From: Herpetosiphon giganteus | Lineage (GTDB): Bacteria > Chloroflexota > Chloroflexia > Chloroflexales > Herpetosiphonaceae | DNA: 64,000 nucleotides | NCBI RefSeq assembly: GCF_016907925.1 | Contig: NZ_JAFBCZ010000005.1 | Span: 186,001-250,000, forward strand | Reading direction: 5' to 3' | In this document: one piece after another, positions 1 to 9,200 of the stretch | How the letters are laid out: each line of letters starts with the position of its first letter | Numbering within the stretch: the stretch's first letter is position 1 | Position numbers and translations under genes: made by a program | Notes under the pieces: generated by a model | Seen by the model: the letters and a program-made list of their open reading frames with translations, nothing else | Told to the model about the DNA's origin: nothing | Database searches by the model: none

Positions 1-125
1 TGTATATGCTCGTGATTGGCAATCCAACCAGTGAAAAAATCACACGGATGGAGGAGTTTGGTGTCACCTATCTGCGGAATTTCTATGATGTTAACATTCC
101 GTGTGCGCAACTCGAAGCAGAATAA
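1..125 (+). CDS. C-terminal fragment of an unidentified protein
   Basis: An open frame enters from the left edge (reading from base 3) and stops with TAA at 123-125, giving the last 40 residues of a protein that ends in QLEAE. The fragment has no recognisable motif and I do not assign a function. No strong terminator hairpin is visible immediately after it. Confidence 0.6.
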   Translation, partial: YMLVIGNPTSEKITRMEEFGVTYLRNFYDVNIPCAQLEAE

Positions 126-582
126 CGATAGCAGGTCGTCGTGAGCAGGCATACTCATTTTGATAGCCAAGTGCAGTTGTACAGGGCTGCATAGGTGTCA
201 TGTCCGATCGATGGTTGATTGGTCATCCAAATGGATACACTACGATTAACCCAATAATCACCCCTTAATCAGTTCTTCATCAAAGAGAGAGTGTGTTATA
301 ATACAGCGCATCATATCGACAATCACCAATTAGTCCCGCTTTTTTAGTCCCAATCAGCGCCATATAGGCGTGAAATTTCAAGCTCTCCCCACATCGGTTG
401 TACTATTTTCAGCCACGGGGTTCTCTCTGCAATCATCTGCCAAACTCTGTTTTAGATGGGTTTGGTTCAGGCTATAGATTGATATGCGAATTAAGGCACT
501 GTCGATAAGGAGGTTGATTTTCGTCGTTGTATTCCCAACTCGCCCAGGTCTGAATTCGATATAGCTGAAGGAGTAACTGGTA
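126..582 (+). other. Long intergenic region / leader before the S8 protease
   Basis: There is no plausible gene here. A TATAAT hexamer at 297-302 is a possible -10 element, but the bases around 274-279 (TCTTCA) are a poor -35. If it is used, the protease mRNA has a leader of about 270 nt. I see no recognisable riboswitch in that leader. Confidence 0.4.
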
Positions 583-3500
583 GTGAAACATCGTTACACT
601 CGTTTAGCAACGGTCTTAGCGTTGTTAACCATGTTAGCGGGCAATTTAAGCGCTAACAACGTCACGCGGGCAGCAGAACCCCTCAAGCCCAGTGTCGAAA
701 CGGCAACTGATTCGCTGCAAGTGAATCAAAGCACTGCTAACCGTTCAAACAAACCCACTCTTGCCCCATTGTATGGTGAATTTGCCAAGTCTGGCTCGGT
801 TAAAGTTATTGTTCAGTTCCATGAAGCTCCGTTGGCAACCTATGCTGGCGACGTTAATGGTTTGAAGGCCACTGCCAATGCGCAAACTGGCCGTAACAAA
901 CTCGATGTCAAGACGGCTGATTCCCAAGCCTACTTGAAGTATCTCGATGGCAAGCATGCAAGCTTCCTGAAAGATGTCCAAGCCAAATCAAACCAAATCA
1001 AGCAACTTGCCGATTATCAAGTAGCCTTGAACGGGATGTTCTTGGAAGTTGATGTTTCAGCAATTACCGTATTGCGCAATCACCCTGAAGTTGCTTCGGT
1101 TGAAGTTGCTCCAGTCGAAAAGCTCGATACCGATAGCAGCAACCAATTTATTGGCACTGTTAGCTTTTGGCAAAATCTTGGCGGTGGCAACACTGGCACC
1201 AATGCTGGTGAAAACATTGTGATTGGGGTTATCGATAGCGGTATCTACAACCCTTCAAGCACCTTTACCACTACTGGTATCCACCCATCATTGCGCGACC
1301 CATCACCAGTTGGTGGCGATTACAGCGCATGGCCAGGTGGCTACAAAGGGATTTGTGCTACCAATCCTCCTGCGAATCAAGTATCACCAGACAACAGCTT
1401 TGGCGCTTGTAACGACAAGCTGATTGGGGCTTGGTGGTACAACGGCGGTGGGATTGCTAACCCTGGTGAAGCGAAATCACCAATGGACCAAAGCGGTCAC
1501 GGCACCCACACCGCTACAACTGCTGGCGGTAACGGTGGCACCGTTTCACCATTCGGCACCGTTTCAGGTGTTGCACCTCGCGCCCGCATTATCGCCTACA
1601 AAGTCTGTTGGGAAGAAGATCCAACCGATACTGAAGACGGCGGTTGTAACGGTGGCGACTCAGTTTCAGCTATCAACCAAGCCTTGATCGACGGCGTTGA
1701 TGTGTTGAACTACTCGATCAGCGGCGGCAACTCACCATGGACTGATGGCGTTGAAGTTGCGTTCCGTAACGCCAACGCTGCTGGCGTGGTTGTTAGCGCC
1801 TCAGCTGGTAACGCTGGTACCGTTGGTAGTGTTGCTCACAACTCACCATGGTTGATCACCGTTGCTGCTAGCACCCAAGCTCGCGAATTCAAAGGCTATA
1901 TTAGCAACTTAAGCGGTGGCACTGGTGCTGCTCCAACCCCATTGGTTGGTGCGTCACTCTACCCAGGCTCAGTTACTGGCCAAATCAAATTGGCTCCACC
2001 CCAAGCAGGTGAAACTGTTGCCCCAAGTTTGTGTGTATCGCCCTATGCCCCAGGCACCTTCCAAGCAACCGATATTGTGATTTGTCGCCGTGGTAACAAT
2101 GCCCGCGTGCTCAAATACGCCAACGTGTTTGCTGGCGGCGCTGGTGGCGGGATTATCGTTAACGCTACCGACAACCAAGGGATTGTTGCTGACTACTGCG
2201 CCAAAGTCTGTGTTCACCTCGAAAAGAACGCAACCTTGGAAAGTGCAGCTGGCGAAGCTTTGGTAACCTACGTTCAATCAGGCACCGTCACCGGTAAAGC
2301 CGATGGTGGGGTCAAAGTTACTGGCCCTGGCGATAAGATGGCTGGCTTCAGCTCAATGGGTCCTTCGCCAGTCAAAAACTTGATCAAACCAGACGTAACC
2401 TTGATTGGGGTTGATGTTAACGCAGGCCATACTGCTGATGTTTGGGACAACGATTTCGTCGATGGCGAATTGTTCCAAGTTATCGGTGGTACCTCAATGT
2501 CAAGCCCGCACAACGCTGGCGTGACCGCCTTGATGCGCCAAAAATACCCAACTTGGACTCCATTTGAAATCAAATCGGCCTTGATGACGACTGCTAAGAC
2601 CAGCGTTGTCAAGCCAGATGGCGTAACCCCAGCTGATCCATTCAACATGGGTGCTGGTCGCGTCGATTTGACCAAAGTATTCAGCGCTGGTTTGGTGCTG
2701 AACGAAACTGTTTCAAACTTCGTTGCAGCAAATCCATCAGCTGGTGGCAACCCTGCAACCTTGAACATTGCCAGCGCCGCCAACGACGCATGTGCAATTG
2801 AATGTACGTGGACGCGGACTGTCAAGAATACCTTGAGTGTTGCAACAACCTGGACGGTTAGCGGTTCAACCTCGCCAGTCACGGTTACTGCAACTCCTGC
2901 GAGCTTGAACTTGGCTCCAGGTGCAACCGGAACCATCACGATCAAGGCTAATGTTGCTGGCCGCCCAATCAATGGCAACTGGATCTTTGGTGAATTGCGC
3001 TTGACTGAATCAGCCAACCGCGCACCAGCCGTCCACTTCCCAATTGCAGTCAAGGCAACTTCAGGTGGCGTGCCCGCTAACGCTTCGGCAACCACCCGCC
3101 GCGATAGTGGCAAGGTGACTGTTGGTGGCTATAACGCTATCAATGTTACCAACTTGACCATCCGCGAATTTGGTTTGACCAAAGGTCTGCAGGTTACTGA
3201 AGTTATCACTGGTGACAGCGATGACGGTTCAGTCTATGATGACATCAATGATGGTACCTTCTACGAATCGTTTGTGATTCCTGCTGGCGCAAGCAAATTT
3301 GCCGCCCGCATCGCTGAAACGACCTCAGAAGATGTCGACATGTACATTTTCCGCGATACCAACGGCGATGGCATTCCTCAAGAAAGCGAAGAAATTGGTA
3401 CCGCAACGACCCCATCAGCCTTAGAAACCTTCACGTTGGCTAACCCAGCTGCAGGAACCTATATTATCTTGGTGCAAAACTGGGCCGAATCAGTCAATGC

Positions 3501-4812
3501 TCCAGATCCAATTACGCTCGAAGCCTACTATATTCCAACCACCAACCTTGGTAACTGGGATGTTGTTGGCCCAGCCAACGTTTCAGGCAGCGCTCCATTC
3601 AGCGTTGATATTTACTGGGACGAGCCAGCTCTCGAAGCTGGTGATGTTTGGTTCGGCGAATTTGACCTTGGCACCAGCCCAGCCAACCCAGGTAGCATTG
3701 GCCGCACCACCTTCCGGCTCGAAGTCTTGGAGCCAGAAGTGAGCGTCAATGTGAGCGATACAACGGTTGATGTTGGCGAATACGTCACCTATACCTTGAC
3801 GATTTCCAACGCTGCCGCGATGGACGATACCTTCTACATTACCAACACCTTGCCTGTCGGCTTGGAATTAGATGCAAGCAGCTTGCCTGCTGGCGCTAGC
3901 TACAACGCTGCAACCCGCACCATCACTTGGAGCGGCGTGGTCGAAGGTGCTGAAACAGGCTATACCTTCAGCGATAGCCGCAACGGTGGCATAGCATTCG
4001 ATAACTTCGATGTTTCAGCCGATGCGAACGCTACCGCCGTTTGTGCCGAAGCTCCATTCGCCTCATGTGATGAAGCACTCATTGGCTTTGATATTGCACC
4101 ATTCAATATTCGCGCCTTTGATGTCAATCACAGCGACGTGCTGATTAGCTCAAATGGTACCTTGCACCTTGCCGAGGTTGGGGCCAACGATGAGCTGTTC
4201 ACCGCACAGCAAATGCCTGATCCAACCGCTCCTAACGGAACGTACTCAGGTTTGTGGACTGACTTGGACTTGAACGGTACCTCAGCATCCGATCCAGGCG
4301 CAGGCGAGTTCTATGTCTTGATTGTTGATGGGGTCAATCCAAACGAGCCTACCGCACCTTATGTCGCAATCGAATACCAAGGTGCTCAACAATTTGGTTC
4401 AGCCACTTCGAACCTTAACTTTACCAATTATGCCCGCGCTGATGGTGAAGTATCAGAGTTCTGTACCGTCTATGGTACGCTCACTGGCAACTTAACCACC
4501 TTCCCTGATGGTGTTGCAGTTGGGATCGAAAATAACGATGGTACGTTGGGTGCAACTTACTACCATAGTGATGATAGCTCAACCAGCGCTCGCGTTCCAA
4601 CCGCAGGCACAACCATCTGTACTTCGGTTGGCGCTGGCGAACCAGGTACTGTAACCATCAGCTACCGCGCTCGCGCAACCCAAGCTGGCACCTTGACCAA
4701 CAGCTTTGAATATAGCTCGGCTTCAGATCGCAACACTGGTAGTGTTGAAGTCGCAATCGAAGCAGTTCAAGCAGTGTTCAAGATGTTCTTGCCATTGGTT
4801 AGCAAGTCGTAA
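583..4812 (+). CDS. Secreted subtilisin-like (S8) serine protease, multidomain
   Basis: This is a 1,409-residue extracellular serine protease. It starts at GTG 583, with a GAAGGAG ribosome site at 567-573. A signal peptide covers about residues 1-24, followed by an inhibitor I9-type propeptide (about 70-180). The S8 domain has its catalytic triad at Asp218 (VIDSG), His306 (GHGTH) and Ser638 (GGTSMSSPH), and a protease-associated insert lies roughly between 480 and 590. Downstream are a fibronectin-like segment (about 725-830), a pre-peptidase-type beta domain (about 870-1000) and a DUF11-like repeat (about 1050-1125). The protein ends in MFLPLVSKS, a tail resembling that of the propeller proteins later in the window. 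Its family suggests degradation of extracellular protein for nutrition or predation. It is not linked to the type VII-like locus, so I do not regard it as a mycosin. Confidence 0.93.
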   Translation: MKHRYTRLATVLALLTMLAGNLSANNVTRAAEPLKPSVETATDSLQVNQSTANRSNKPTLAPLYGEFAKSGSVKVIVQFHEAPLATYAGDVNGLKATANAQTGRNKLDVKTADSQAYLKYLDGKHASFLKDVQAKSNQIKQLADYQVALNGMFLEVDVSAITVLRNHPEVASVEVAPVEKLDTDSSNQFIGTVSFWQNLGGGNTGTNAGENIVIGVIDSGIYNPSSTFTTTGIHPSLRDPSPVGGDYSAWPGGYKGICATNPPANQVSPDNSFGACNDKLIGAWWYNGGGIANPGEAKSPMDQSGHGTHTATTAGGNGGTVSPFGTVSGVAPRARIIAYKVCWEEDPTDTEDGGCNGGDSVSAINQALIDGVDVLNYSISGGNSPWTDGVEVAFRNANAAGVVVSASAGNAGTVGSVAHNSPWLITVAASTQAREFKGYISNLSGGTGAAPTPLVGASLYPGSVTGQIKLAPPQAGETVAPSLCVSPYAPGTFQATDIVICRRGNNARVLKYANVFAGGAGGGIIVNATDNQGIVADYCAKVCVHLEKNATLESAAGEALVTYVQSGTVTGKADGGVKVTGPGDKMAGFSSMGPSPVKNLIKPDVTLIGVDVNAGHTADVWDNDFVDGELFQVIGGTSMSSPHNAGVTALMRQKYPTWTPFEIKSALMTTAKTSVVKPDGVTPADPFNMGAGRVDLTKVFSAGLVLNETVSNFVAANPSAGGNPATLNIASAANDACAIECTWTRTVKNTLSVATTWTVSGSTSPVTVTATPASLNLAPGATGTITIKANVAGRPINGNWIFGELRLTESANRAPAVHFPIAVKATSGGVPANASATTRRDSGKVTVGGYNAINVTNLTIREFGLTKGLQVTEVITGDSDDGSVYDDINDGTFYESFVIPAGASKFAARIAETTSEDVDMYIFRDTNGDGIPQESEEIGTATTPSALETFTLANPAAGTYIILVQNWAESVNAPDPITLEAYYIPTTNLGNWDVVGPANVSGSAPFSVDIYWDEPALEAGDVWFGEFDLGTSPANPGSIGRTTFRLEVLEPEVSVNVSDTTVDVGEYVTYTLTISNAAAMDDTFYITNTLPVGLELDASSLPAGASYNAATRTITWSGVVEGAETGYTFSDSRNGGIAFDNFDVSADANATAVCAEAPFASCDEALIGFDIAPFNIRAFDVNHSDVLISSNGTLHLAEVGANDELFTAQQMPDPTAPNGTYSGLWTDLDLNGTSASDPGAGEFYVLIVDGVNPNEPTAPYVAIEYQGAQQFGSATSNLNFTNYARADGEVSEFCTVYGTLTGNLTTFPDGVAVGIENNDGTLGATYYHSDDSSTSARVPTAGTTICTSVGAGEPGTVTISYRARATQAGTLTNSFEYSSASDRNTGSVEVAIEAVQAVFKMFLPLVSKS

Positions 4813-4835
4813 GCTTTGACCAATTGTCGGTTACA

Positions 4836-4870
4836 ATGCCCTCACTCCTTGCGAGTGAGGGCATTTTTTT
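4836..4870 (+). terminator. Intrinsic terminator of the protease gene
   Basis: A perfect 12-bp stem (4836-4847 with 4853-4864) and a 5-nt loop are followed by a run of T. It lies 24 bases after the protease stop codon and just before the CCA-adding enzyme gene. Confidence 0.92.
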
Positions 4871-4885
4871 ATTTGAGATCGCTCA

Positions 4886-6100
4886 ATGTTGTATGATCTT
4901 ACAGCGTTTTTCAGCCAAGCTACCGCCCCATTGCAGCAACGCATCGTCTGGCTGATGTACTATGCAGCCGAGCAGCGTTTGGCCTGCTATGTGGTTGGTG
5001 GCTGCGTTCGCGATTGGCTGCTGGCGCGTCCAGTTGGCGATATAGACATTGTGGTCGAGGGCGATGCGATTGCGTTGGCCGAGGCTTGGGCCGCAGTCTG
5101 GCCTGATCAGCTGCATACTCACCCGCCATTTGGTACCGCAACCCTGAGTTGGCTGGATGCTGGCGCGCTGGTCAGCTTGGATCTGATTTCTGCCCGCCGT
5201 GAGCACTATCCCCAACCTGCGGCCTTGCCAGTTGTGAGCTTTGCTAGCTTGGCTGACGATCTGGCGCGGCGCGATTTTAGCATCAACTGTTTGGCCTTGC
5301 AGCTGGTCAACCAGCCGACAAGCGTGATTGATCCACACAATGGTTTGGTTGATCTTCAGCATGGTTTGATTCGGGTCTTGCATGAGCGCAGTTTTATCGA
5401 TGACCCAACCAGAATCTTGCGGGCCGTGCGTTTTGCAGCCCGCTTAGAATTTACACTTGAGCCAACCACCGCCGAGCTGTTGCAACAAGGCTTGCCATGG
5501 CTTGATCAGACCACGCCCGCCCGTTTGTGGAATGAATTGGGCTTGCTTTTAAGCGAGCCAAGTGCGCTCAAAGCGTTAAGTTTGGCTGATGAATGGGGCG
5601 TGTTGCAACAACTATTTGGCTGTGCTTGGCCACCTGCCTTCAATCAACAAGCGCAACGCTTGCTTACAAATTTGCCAAACGAGCAATTGGCAATTGGCTG
5701 GTTGCTGTTGATGAGCCAACTTGAACCAAGTGTTGCCCAAGCCCAAACCAAGCGCTTTGGTCTGCCCAAGCCGATTCGTCAAGCAGTTGTGCAATGGCAT
5801 GAATTGGCGAATACTGCTGCTCCGCTGCTAAACACCACGCTCTCAGCGGGCAAGCTTGATCGCTGGCTTAGCCCGTTTGAGCCGTTGGTTTTGCAGGTTT
5901 GGGCCAGTGCCCAAACGCCCCTCGTTCAACAACAGTTTGGCTATTACTTGCAGGTGTTGCGGCCAATTGCCAGCCAGCTAAGTGGGCATGATTTGCAAGC
6001 CCAAGGCATTAAGCCAGGCCCAGAGTATAAAACGCTGCTTGCCGCTGCGCGCGAGCGCCAACTTGATCAATTTGCAGCTGAAAATCCGAATCTTTGCTAA
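4886..6100 (+). CDS. cca: CCA tRNA nucleotidyltransferase / poly(A) polymerase family protein
   Basis: A 404-residue class II nucleotidyltransferase. The signature GGCVRD is at residues 38-43 and the metal-binding pair DID at 52-54. These are followed by the conserved RRDFSINCLA and DPTRILRAVRFAARLE blocks of the PolyA_pol head and RNA-binding neck. Family members add or repair the 3' CCA of tRNA, or add A only, in the cytoplasm. There is no HD phosphohydrolase motif in the C-terminal part. It begins immediately after the protease terminator and has no strong ribosome site, so the start is the least certain part. Bacteria with separate CC- and A-adding enzymes exist, so full CCA activity is inferred rather than shown. 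Confidence 0.88.
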   Translation: MLYDLTAFFSQATAPLQQRIVWLMYYAAEQRLACYVVGGCVRDWLLARPVGDIDIVVEGDAIALAEAWAAVWPDQLHTHPPFGTATLSWLDAGALVSLDLISARREHYPQPAALPVVSFASLADDLARRDFSINCLALQLVNQPTSVIDPHNGLVDLQHGLIRVLHERSFIDDPTRILRAVRFAARLEFTLEPTTAELLQQGLPWLDQTTPARLWNELGLLLSEPSALKALSLADEWGVLQQLFGCAWPPAFNQQAQRLLTNLPNEQLAIGWLLLMSQLEPSVAQAQTKRFGLPKPIRQAVVQWHELANTAAPLLNTTLSAGKLDRWLSPFEPLVLQVWASAQTPLVQQQFGYYLQVLRPIASQLSGHDLQAQGIKPGPEYKTLLAAARERQLDQFAAENPNLC

Positions 6101-6178
6101 GATAGATGTGGATGAGCCAAGGCGATTGGCAGCTGTTTCGGCCCAAGTAGAATCGCCCTTGAACTAGGAGTAATGCCA

Positions 6179-6952
6179 ATGACGACATTCGATTTAAGTG
6201 GCAAGGTGGCAATCGTAACTGGTGCATCACGGGGAATTGGTGAGGCAATTGCCCACCATTTTGCCCAAGCAGGAGCCAAGGTTGTGGTTTGCGCGCGCAA
6301 ATTAGAAAGCCTGCAAACCGTCGCCGATAGCATTAATCAAGCTGGTGGCACGGCGCTGGCCTTAGCTTGCCACACTGGCAAGCGCGAGCAAGTGCAAGCG
6401 GTGGTCGCCCAAACCTTGGCCGAATGGGGCCGAATCGATATTGTGGTCAATAATGCAGCAACTAATCCGCATTTTGGCCCGTTGCTCAACTCCGATGCTG
6501 CCCAATGGGATAAAACCTACGAAGTCAATGTTAAGGGCTATTTTTGGCTGATCCAAGCGGCGGCTGAGGCCATGCAAGCCCAAGGCGGCGGCTCGATTAT
6601 CAATGTGGCTTCGGTGGCAGGCCTGCAACCAGCGACCGCAATGGGAATTTACAGCATCTCCAAGGCAGCAGTGATTGCCATGACCAAGCAGTTGGCTCAA
6701 GAACTCGGCCCGTTCAATATTCGGGTTAATGCGTTGGCTCCAGGCTTGATCAAAACCAAATTTAGCTCAGCGCTGTGGGATAACGAGGATCTGAATCAGA
6801 AAATTGTGGCTGGCACACCCCTAGGCCGCATTGGCACGGTCGATGAAGTTGCCGCCGCTGCCTTATATCTGGCCAGCGATGCCGCCGCCTTTACCAGCGG
6901 CACTGTACTGACTATGGATGGCGGCAGCCTTGTTGGCGGGATTTTGGGCTAA
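6179..6952 (+). CDS. SDR-family NAD(P)-dependent oxidoreductase (FabG-like)
   Basis: A classical short-chain dehydrogenase of 257 residues. The Rossmann nucleotide loop TGASRGIG is at residues 14-21 and NNAA at 91-94, with the catalytic set Ser145, Tyr158 and Lys162 (YSISK). I chose the ATG at 6179 because AGGAG at 6166-6170 is 8 bases away; the in-frame ATG at 6173 would leave only 2 bases. The nearest relatives are 3-oxoacyl-ACP reductases and glucose/alcohol dehydrogenases. The substrate cannot be read from the sequence, and the gene is not in a fatty-acid operon. It lies 78 bases after the cca gene and could be cotranscribed with it. Confidence 0.9.
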   Translation: MTTFDLSGKVAIVTGASRGIGEAIAHHFAQAGAKVVVCARKLESLQTVADSINQAGGTALALACHTGKREQVQAVVAQTLAEWGRIDIVVNNAATNPHFGPLLNSDAAQWDKTYEVNVKGYFWLIQAAAEAMQAQGGGSIINVASVAGLQPATAMGIYSISKAAVIAMTKQLAQELGPFNIRVNALAPGLIKTKFSSALWDNEDLNQKIVAGTPLGRIGTVDEVAAAALYLASDAAAFTSGTVLTMDGGSLVGGILG

Positions 6953-7049
6953 TAGAGAACAGAGAACAGAGAGCATAGAACATAGGGCAGAGATCAGGGG
7001 GTTGGGATAATATTTCAACCACGAAGGACACGAAGAGTACGAAGAAAAT
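6953..7049. repeat. Degenerate tandem repeats (AGAGAACA / CACGAAGA types)
   Basis: Short imperfect repeats directly follow the SDR gene: AGAGAACA and AGCATAGAACATAG units, then an ACCACGAAGGACACGAAG string. The same two repeat types occur in inverted orientation at 11,600-11,670. They are non-coding. Confidence 0.7.
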
Positions 7050-7138
7050 GCGGGCGAGGGGCTTTAATCGTGCGGTTCTGTCGCGATGCGTGATACAAAA
7101 CGCCAGCTCCCCCTCGCCCGCGTTCAGTGGGCGAGGGG
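7050..7138. repeat. Partial copy of palindromic GC-rich element
   Basis: The 41 bases at 7050-7090 recur exactly at 7192-7232, and the following 48 bases recur with few differences at 7233-7280. This looks like a truncated copy of the complete element lying next to it. Confidence 0.8.
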
Positions 7139-7140
7139 TG

Positions 7141-7348
7141 CTTACAAGGGTAGGTTGTTAAGATCCCCTCACCCCAACCCCTCTCCCGTGCGCGGGCGAG
7201 GGGCTTTAATCGTGCGGTTCTGTCGCGATGCGCGATATAAAACGACGGCTCCCCCTCGCCCGCGTTCAGTGGGAGAGGGGGCTGGGGGGTGAGGGGATCT
7301 TAACCATGGCGTATTCTTTCACAGTTGTTAAAAACCTACCCTTGTAAG
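7141..7348. repeat. Nested inverted-repeat (MITE- or BIME-like) element
   Basis: Perfect 18-bp inverted repeats at 7158-7175 and 7286-7303 enclose two GC-rich hairpins of the CCCTCACCCC...GGGGTGAGGG type. Outside them, a second perfect 16-bp inverted pair lies at 7141-7156 and 7333-7348. The element has no coding capacity. A related copy lies at 9959-10092 and a single hairpin of the same sort at 39644-39683. Confidence 0.85.
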
Positions 7349-7590
7349 GTTGGGGGGTGAGGGAACATGATTGCCACTCCAATGGATCAATACACATAGC
7401 CCCTAACCCCTACTTCAATCCTTCATCCTTCATCCCTCTGCCTTTACTCTTCGCCCCTAACCCCTACTTCATCCTTTATACCTCGTAATTCGGTCACTCT
7501 GCGCCGCTGCGTTTAAAGCTACTCTTTTGGCTTTTGATTTGTTCTCTGTTCTGTGAACCTTCATCCCTCGTCCTTCATCCTTCATCCTTA
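7349..7590. repeat. Repeat-rich spacer (CTTCATCCTTCATCC type)
   Basis: This spacer carries several TTCATCCTTCATCC and CCCCTAACCCCTACTTCA units and no credible gene. The same GATGAAGGATGAA repeat appears on the other strand at 11,395-11,467. Confidence 0.65.
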
Positions 7591-8331
7591 CTAAATATCG
7601 GGCATTGGTTCTGGCTCGCCGAGCGCATCGCCATACCAGCGTTCGAGCCAGGCCAAGGCTTCGCTAAGCCGAGCTTGGGGCATGCGGCGGTAGGTTGTAA
7701 TACCCCATTGGCGATACAAGCCATCGAAAATCGCCGGATATTCGTTGCGGCGCGAGCGTTCGCCCACCACTTGGGCTACCCGCCGCACCGTTCGGGCCAA
7801 TAACACTGCGTTGGCCTCGATTTCGGCGCTCATGCCGCCCATTTCGCGGGCTTCAACATCGGCGCTGAGCTGACGCTCAAGCAACATCTGCTCGCGGGTT
7901 AGGTTGGCGACGGCCAGCGCGCCACGATAGGCCACTTCGGCTTGGGTTTGCTCCCAACGGTTGGGCAATAGTTGGTCGTTGGTTTCAAAGCCTTGCGGGC
8001 GAAAGCTCTGCCACAGCACCGATGCCATTTCGCTGCTCAAGGCCTGCACAATTGGCGCAGCCTCAGCACTCACGCTCTTGGGATCAAGCCCTGCCACCCA
8101 CAAGGGAATCAGATCGATGCGTAAACATGGCTGGCGCTCATCCTCGCCATCGAGATTGGGTACACTCAGTTGGCGTAAGCCCGTTGCCAAGGTGGCATGC
8201 GCTTTGATTCGCTTGAGTTGTGGCGCATGCGGAATCTCCAGCATGGCACAAACCACCGGAATCGAAGCATAGGTTTGGTTGGGATCAAGCGCGAGAATCT
8301 GGCCTAGCTCGCTATTATAAAAATGTTGCAT
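7591..8331 (-). CDS. Phage antirepressor-like protein (P22_AR_N type)
   Basis: A 246-residue protein. Its first ~110 residues resemble the P22 antirepressor N-terminal domain: an early Y/F-rich strand, then IPVVCAMLEI, QLKRIKAH and a GEDERQPCLRIDLIPLWVAGLDP block. The C-terminal part (about 185-235, with a W...TTYRRMP...A..WLERW pattern) resembles the phage ORF6C domain. In phages such proteins bind repressors, and chromosomal homologues are mostly uncharacterised. AAAGGA lies 6 bases before the ATG. It starts 14 bases after gatD on the same strand and is probably cotranscribed. No other phage gene is nearby. The family match is by eye; the function is unknown. Confidence 0.7.
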   Translation of the reverse strand: MQHFYNSELGQILALDPNQTYASIPVVCAMLEIPHAPQLKRIKAHATLATGLRQLSVPNLDGEDERQPCLRIDLIPLWVAGLDPKSVSAEAAPIVQALSSEMASVLWQSFRPQGFETNDQLLPNRWEQTQAEVAYRGALAVANLTREQMLLERQLSADVEAREMGGMSAEIEANAVLLARTVRRVAQVVGERSRRNEYPAIFDGLYRQWGITTYRRMPQARLSEALAWLERWYGDALGEPEPMPDI

Positions 8332-8345
8332 ATTAATCCTTTTAG

Positions 8346-9083
8346 CTAGCCCTTGAGGCGTTCGAGCATGGTGTTGTGTGCGGCTAGTTCCAACTGGTCA
8401 TCAAGTGGCTTGAGGGTGGCGTTTGAGCCATAGCGCCGTTGCAGCGCTAGCTCAAGCAAATGGTCGGCAAAATGGGGATTTTTGGGCAGCAACGAGCCAT
8501 GCATATAGCAGCCAATCACATTTTGCCAAACCGCGCCTTCGCTGCCATCTTTGCCATTGTTGCCATGGCCAGCCAGCACCTTGCCCAAGGGCTTAACCCC
8601 CGATCCAAGGAAGGTGCCGCCGCTATGGTTTTCGAAGCCAACTAGCGTTTGGCTGCCAGTGCCCCAATTGGCCTCGATCAGCAAATTGCCAATCAGGCGT
8701 TGGGTGCTGCCCACGGTATGCACATCCAACAAGCCGATGCCTGGTAATTTCTCGCCAGTATGGGTTAAAAAATAATGGCCGAGCAGTTGATAGCCACCGC
8801 AAATCGCCAACAACACCATGCCAGTTTCGGCAGCGCGGCGCAATGGCTCTGCTTGTTGCTCAACAAAATCAGCAGCGATTAATGCTTGGCCACTATCTTG
8901 GCCCCCGCCAAAAAATGCCAAATCGACACTTTGCCAATCGATGCTGCTGCCAGGCATCACCGGAATCAGGGTTGTTGTAATATCGCGCCATGCACAGCGC
9001 TGGCGTAAGGTGATAATATTGCCACGATCACCATAAATATTCATCTGTTCAGGGTAAAGATGAGCAATTGTCAGGTTGTACAT
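8346..9083 (-). CDS. gatD: Lipid II isoglutaminyl synthase, glutaminase subunit GatD (CobQ-like GATase)
   Basis: A class I glutamine amidotransferase of 245 residues. The nucleophile is Cys95 in LLAICGGYQLLG and the catalytic His is His195 in GCYMHGSLLP. The N-terminal IAHLYPEQMNIYGDRGN block is typical of GatD. With MurT it amidates the D-Glu of the lipid II stem peptide at the inner face of the membrane. I chose the ATG at 9083 because GGAGG sits 5 bases before it; the upstream in-frame GTG at 9095 overlaps that ribosome site. murT, normally adjacent, is not next to it here; the neighbour is the antirepressor-like gene. Confidence 0.85.
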   Translation of the reverse strand: MYNLTIAHLYPEQMNIYGDRGNIITLRQRCAWRDITTTLIPVMPGSSIDWQSVDLAFFGGGQDSGQALIAADFVEQQAEPLRRAAETGMVLLAICGGYQLLGHYFLTHTGEKLPGIGLLDVHTVGSTQRLIGNLLIEANWGTGSQTLVGFENHSGGTFLGSGVKPLGKVLAGHGNNGKDGSEGAVWQNVIGCYMHGSLLPKNPHFADHLLELALQRRYGSNATLKPLDDQLELAAHNTMLERLKG

Positions 9084-9200
9084 CGCATCCTCCACGTATT
9101 CGTGCTCATTGTACTACGCTCGGCTGCTTAACAAAACCTTGATACTCATCGCGTATAACTGTTACCTGCGTTTGATGTTGTACTGTTCAAAGGATAATTT

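Noticed and set aside
2274-3113. 279-codon open frame on the minus strand
   Set aside because: It lies wholly antisense to the S8 protease gene, has no ribosome site and has low-complexity composition expected from the complement of Gly/Thr/Ala-rich codons.
583-4812. Subtilisin-like protease as a mycosin of the type VII-like system
   Set aside because: It is 37 kb away, is much larger than mycosins, lacks a C-terminal membrane anchor and carries general extracellular domains.
7086-7292. 68-codon open frame in the palindromic repeat
   Set aside because: It is made entirely of repeat sequence and encodes a proline/arginine-rich string typical of GC-rich hairpins.
7050-7348. CRISPR array
   Set aside because: There are only two direct copies of a long unit with internal palindromes and no regular spacers or cas genes.
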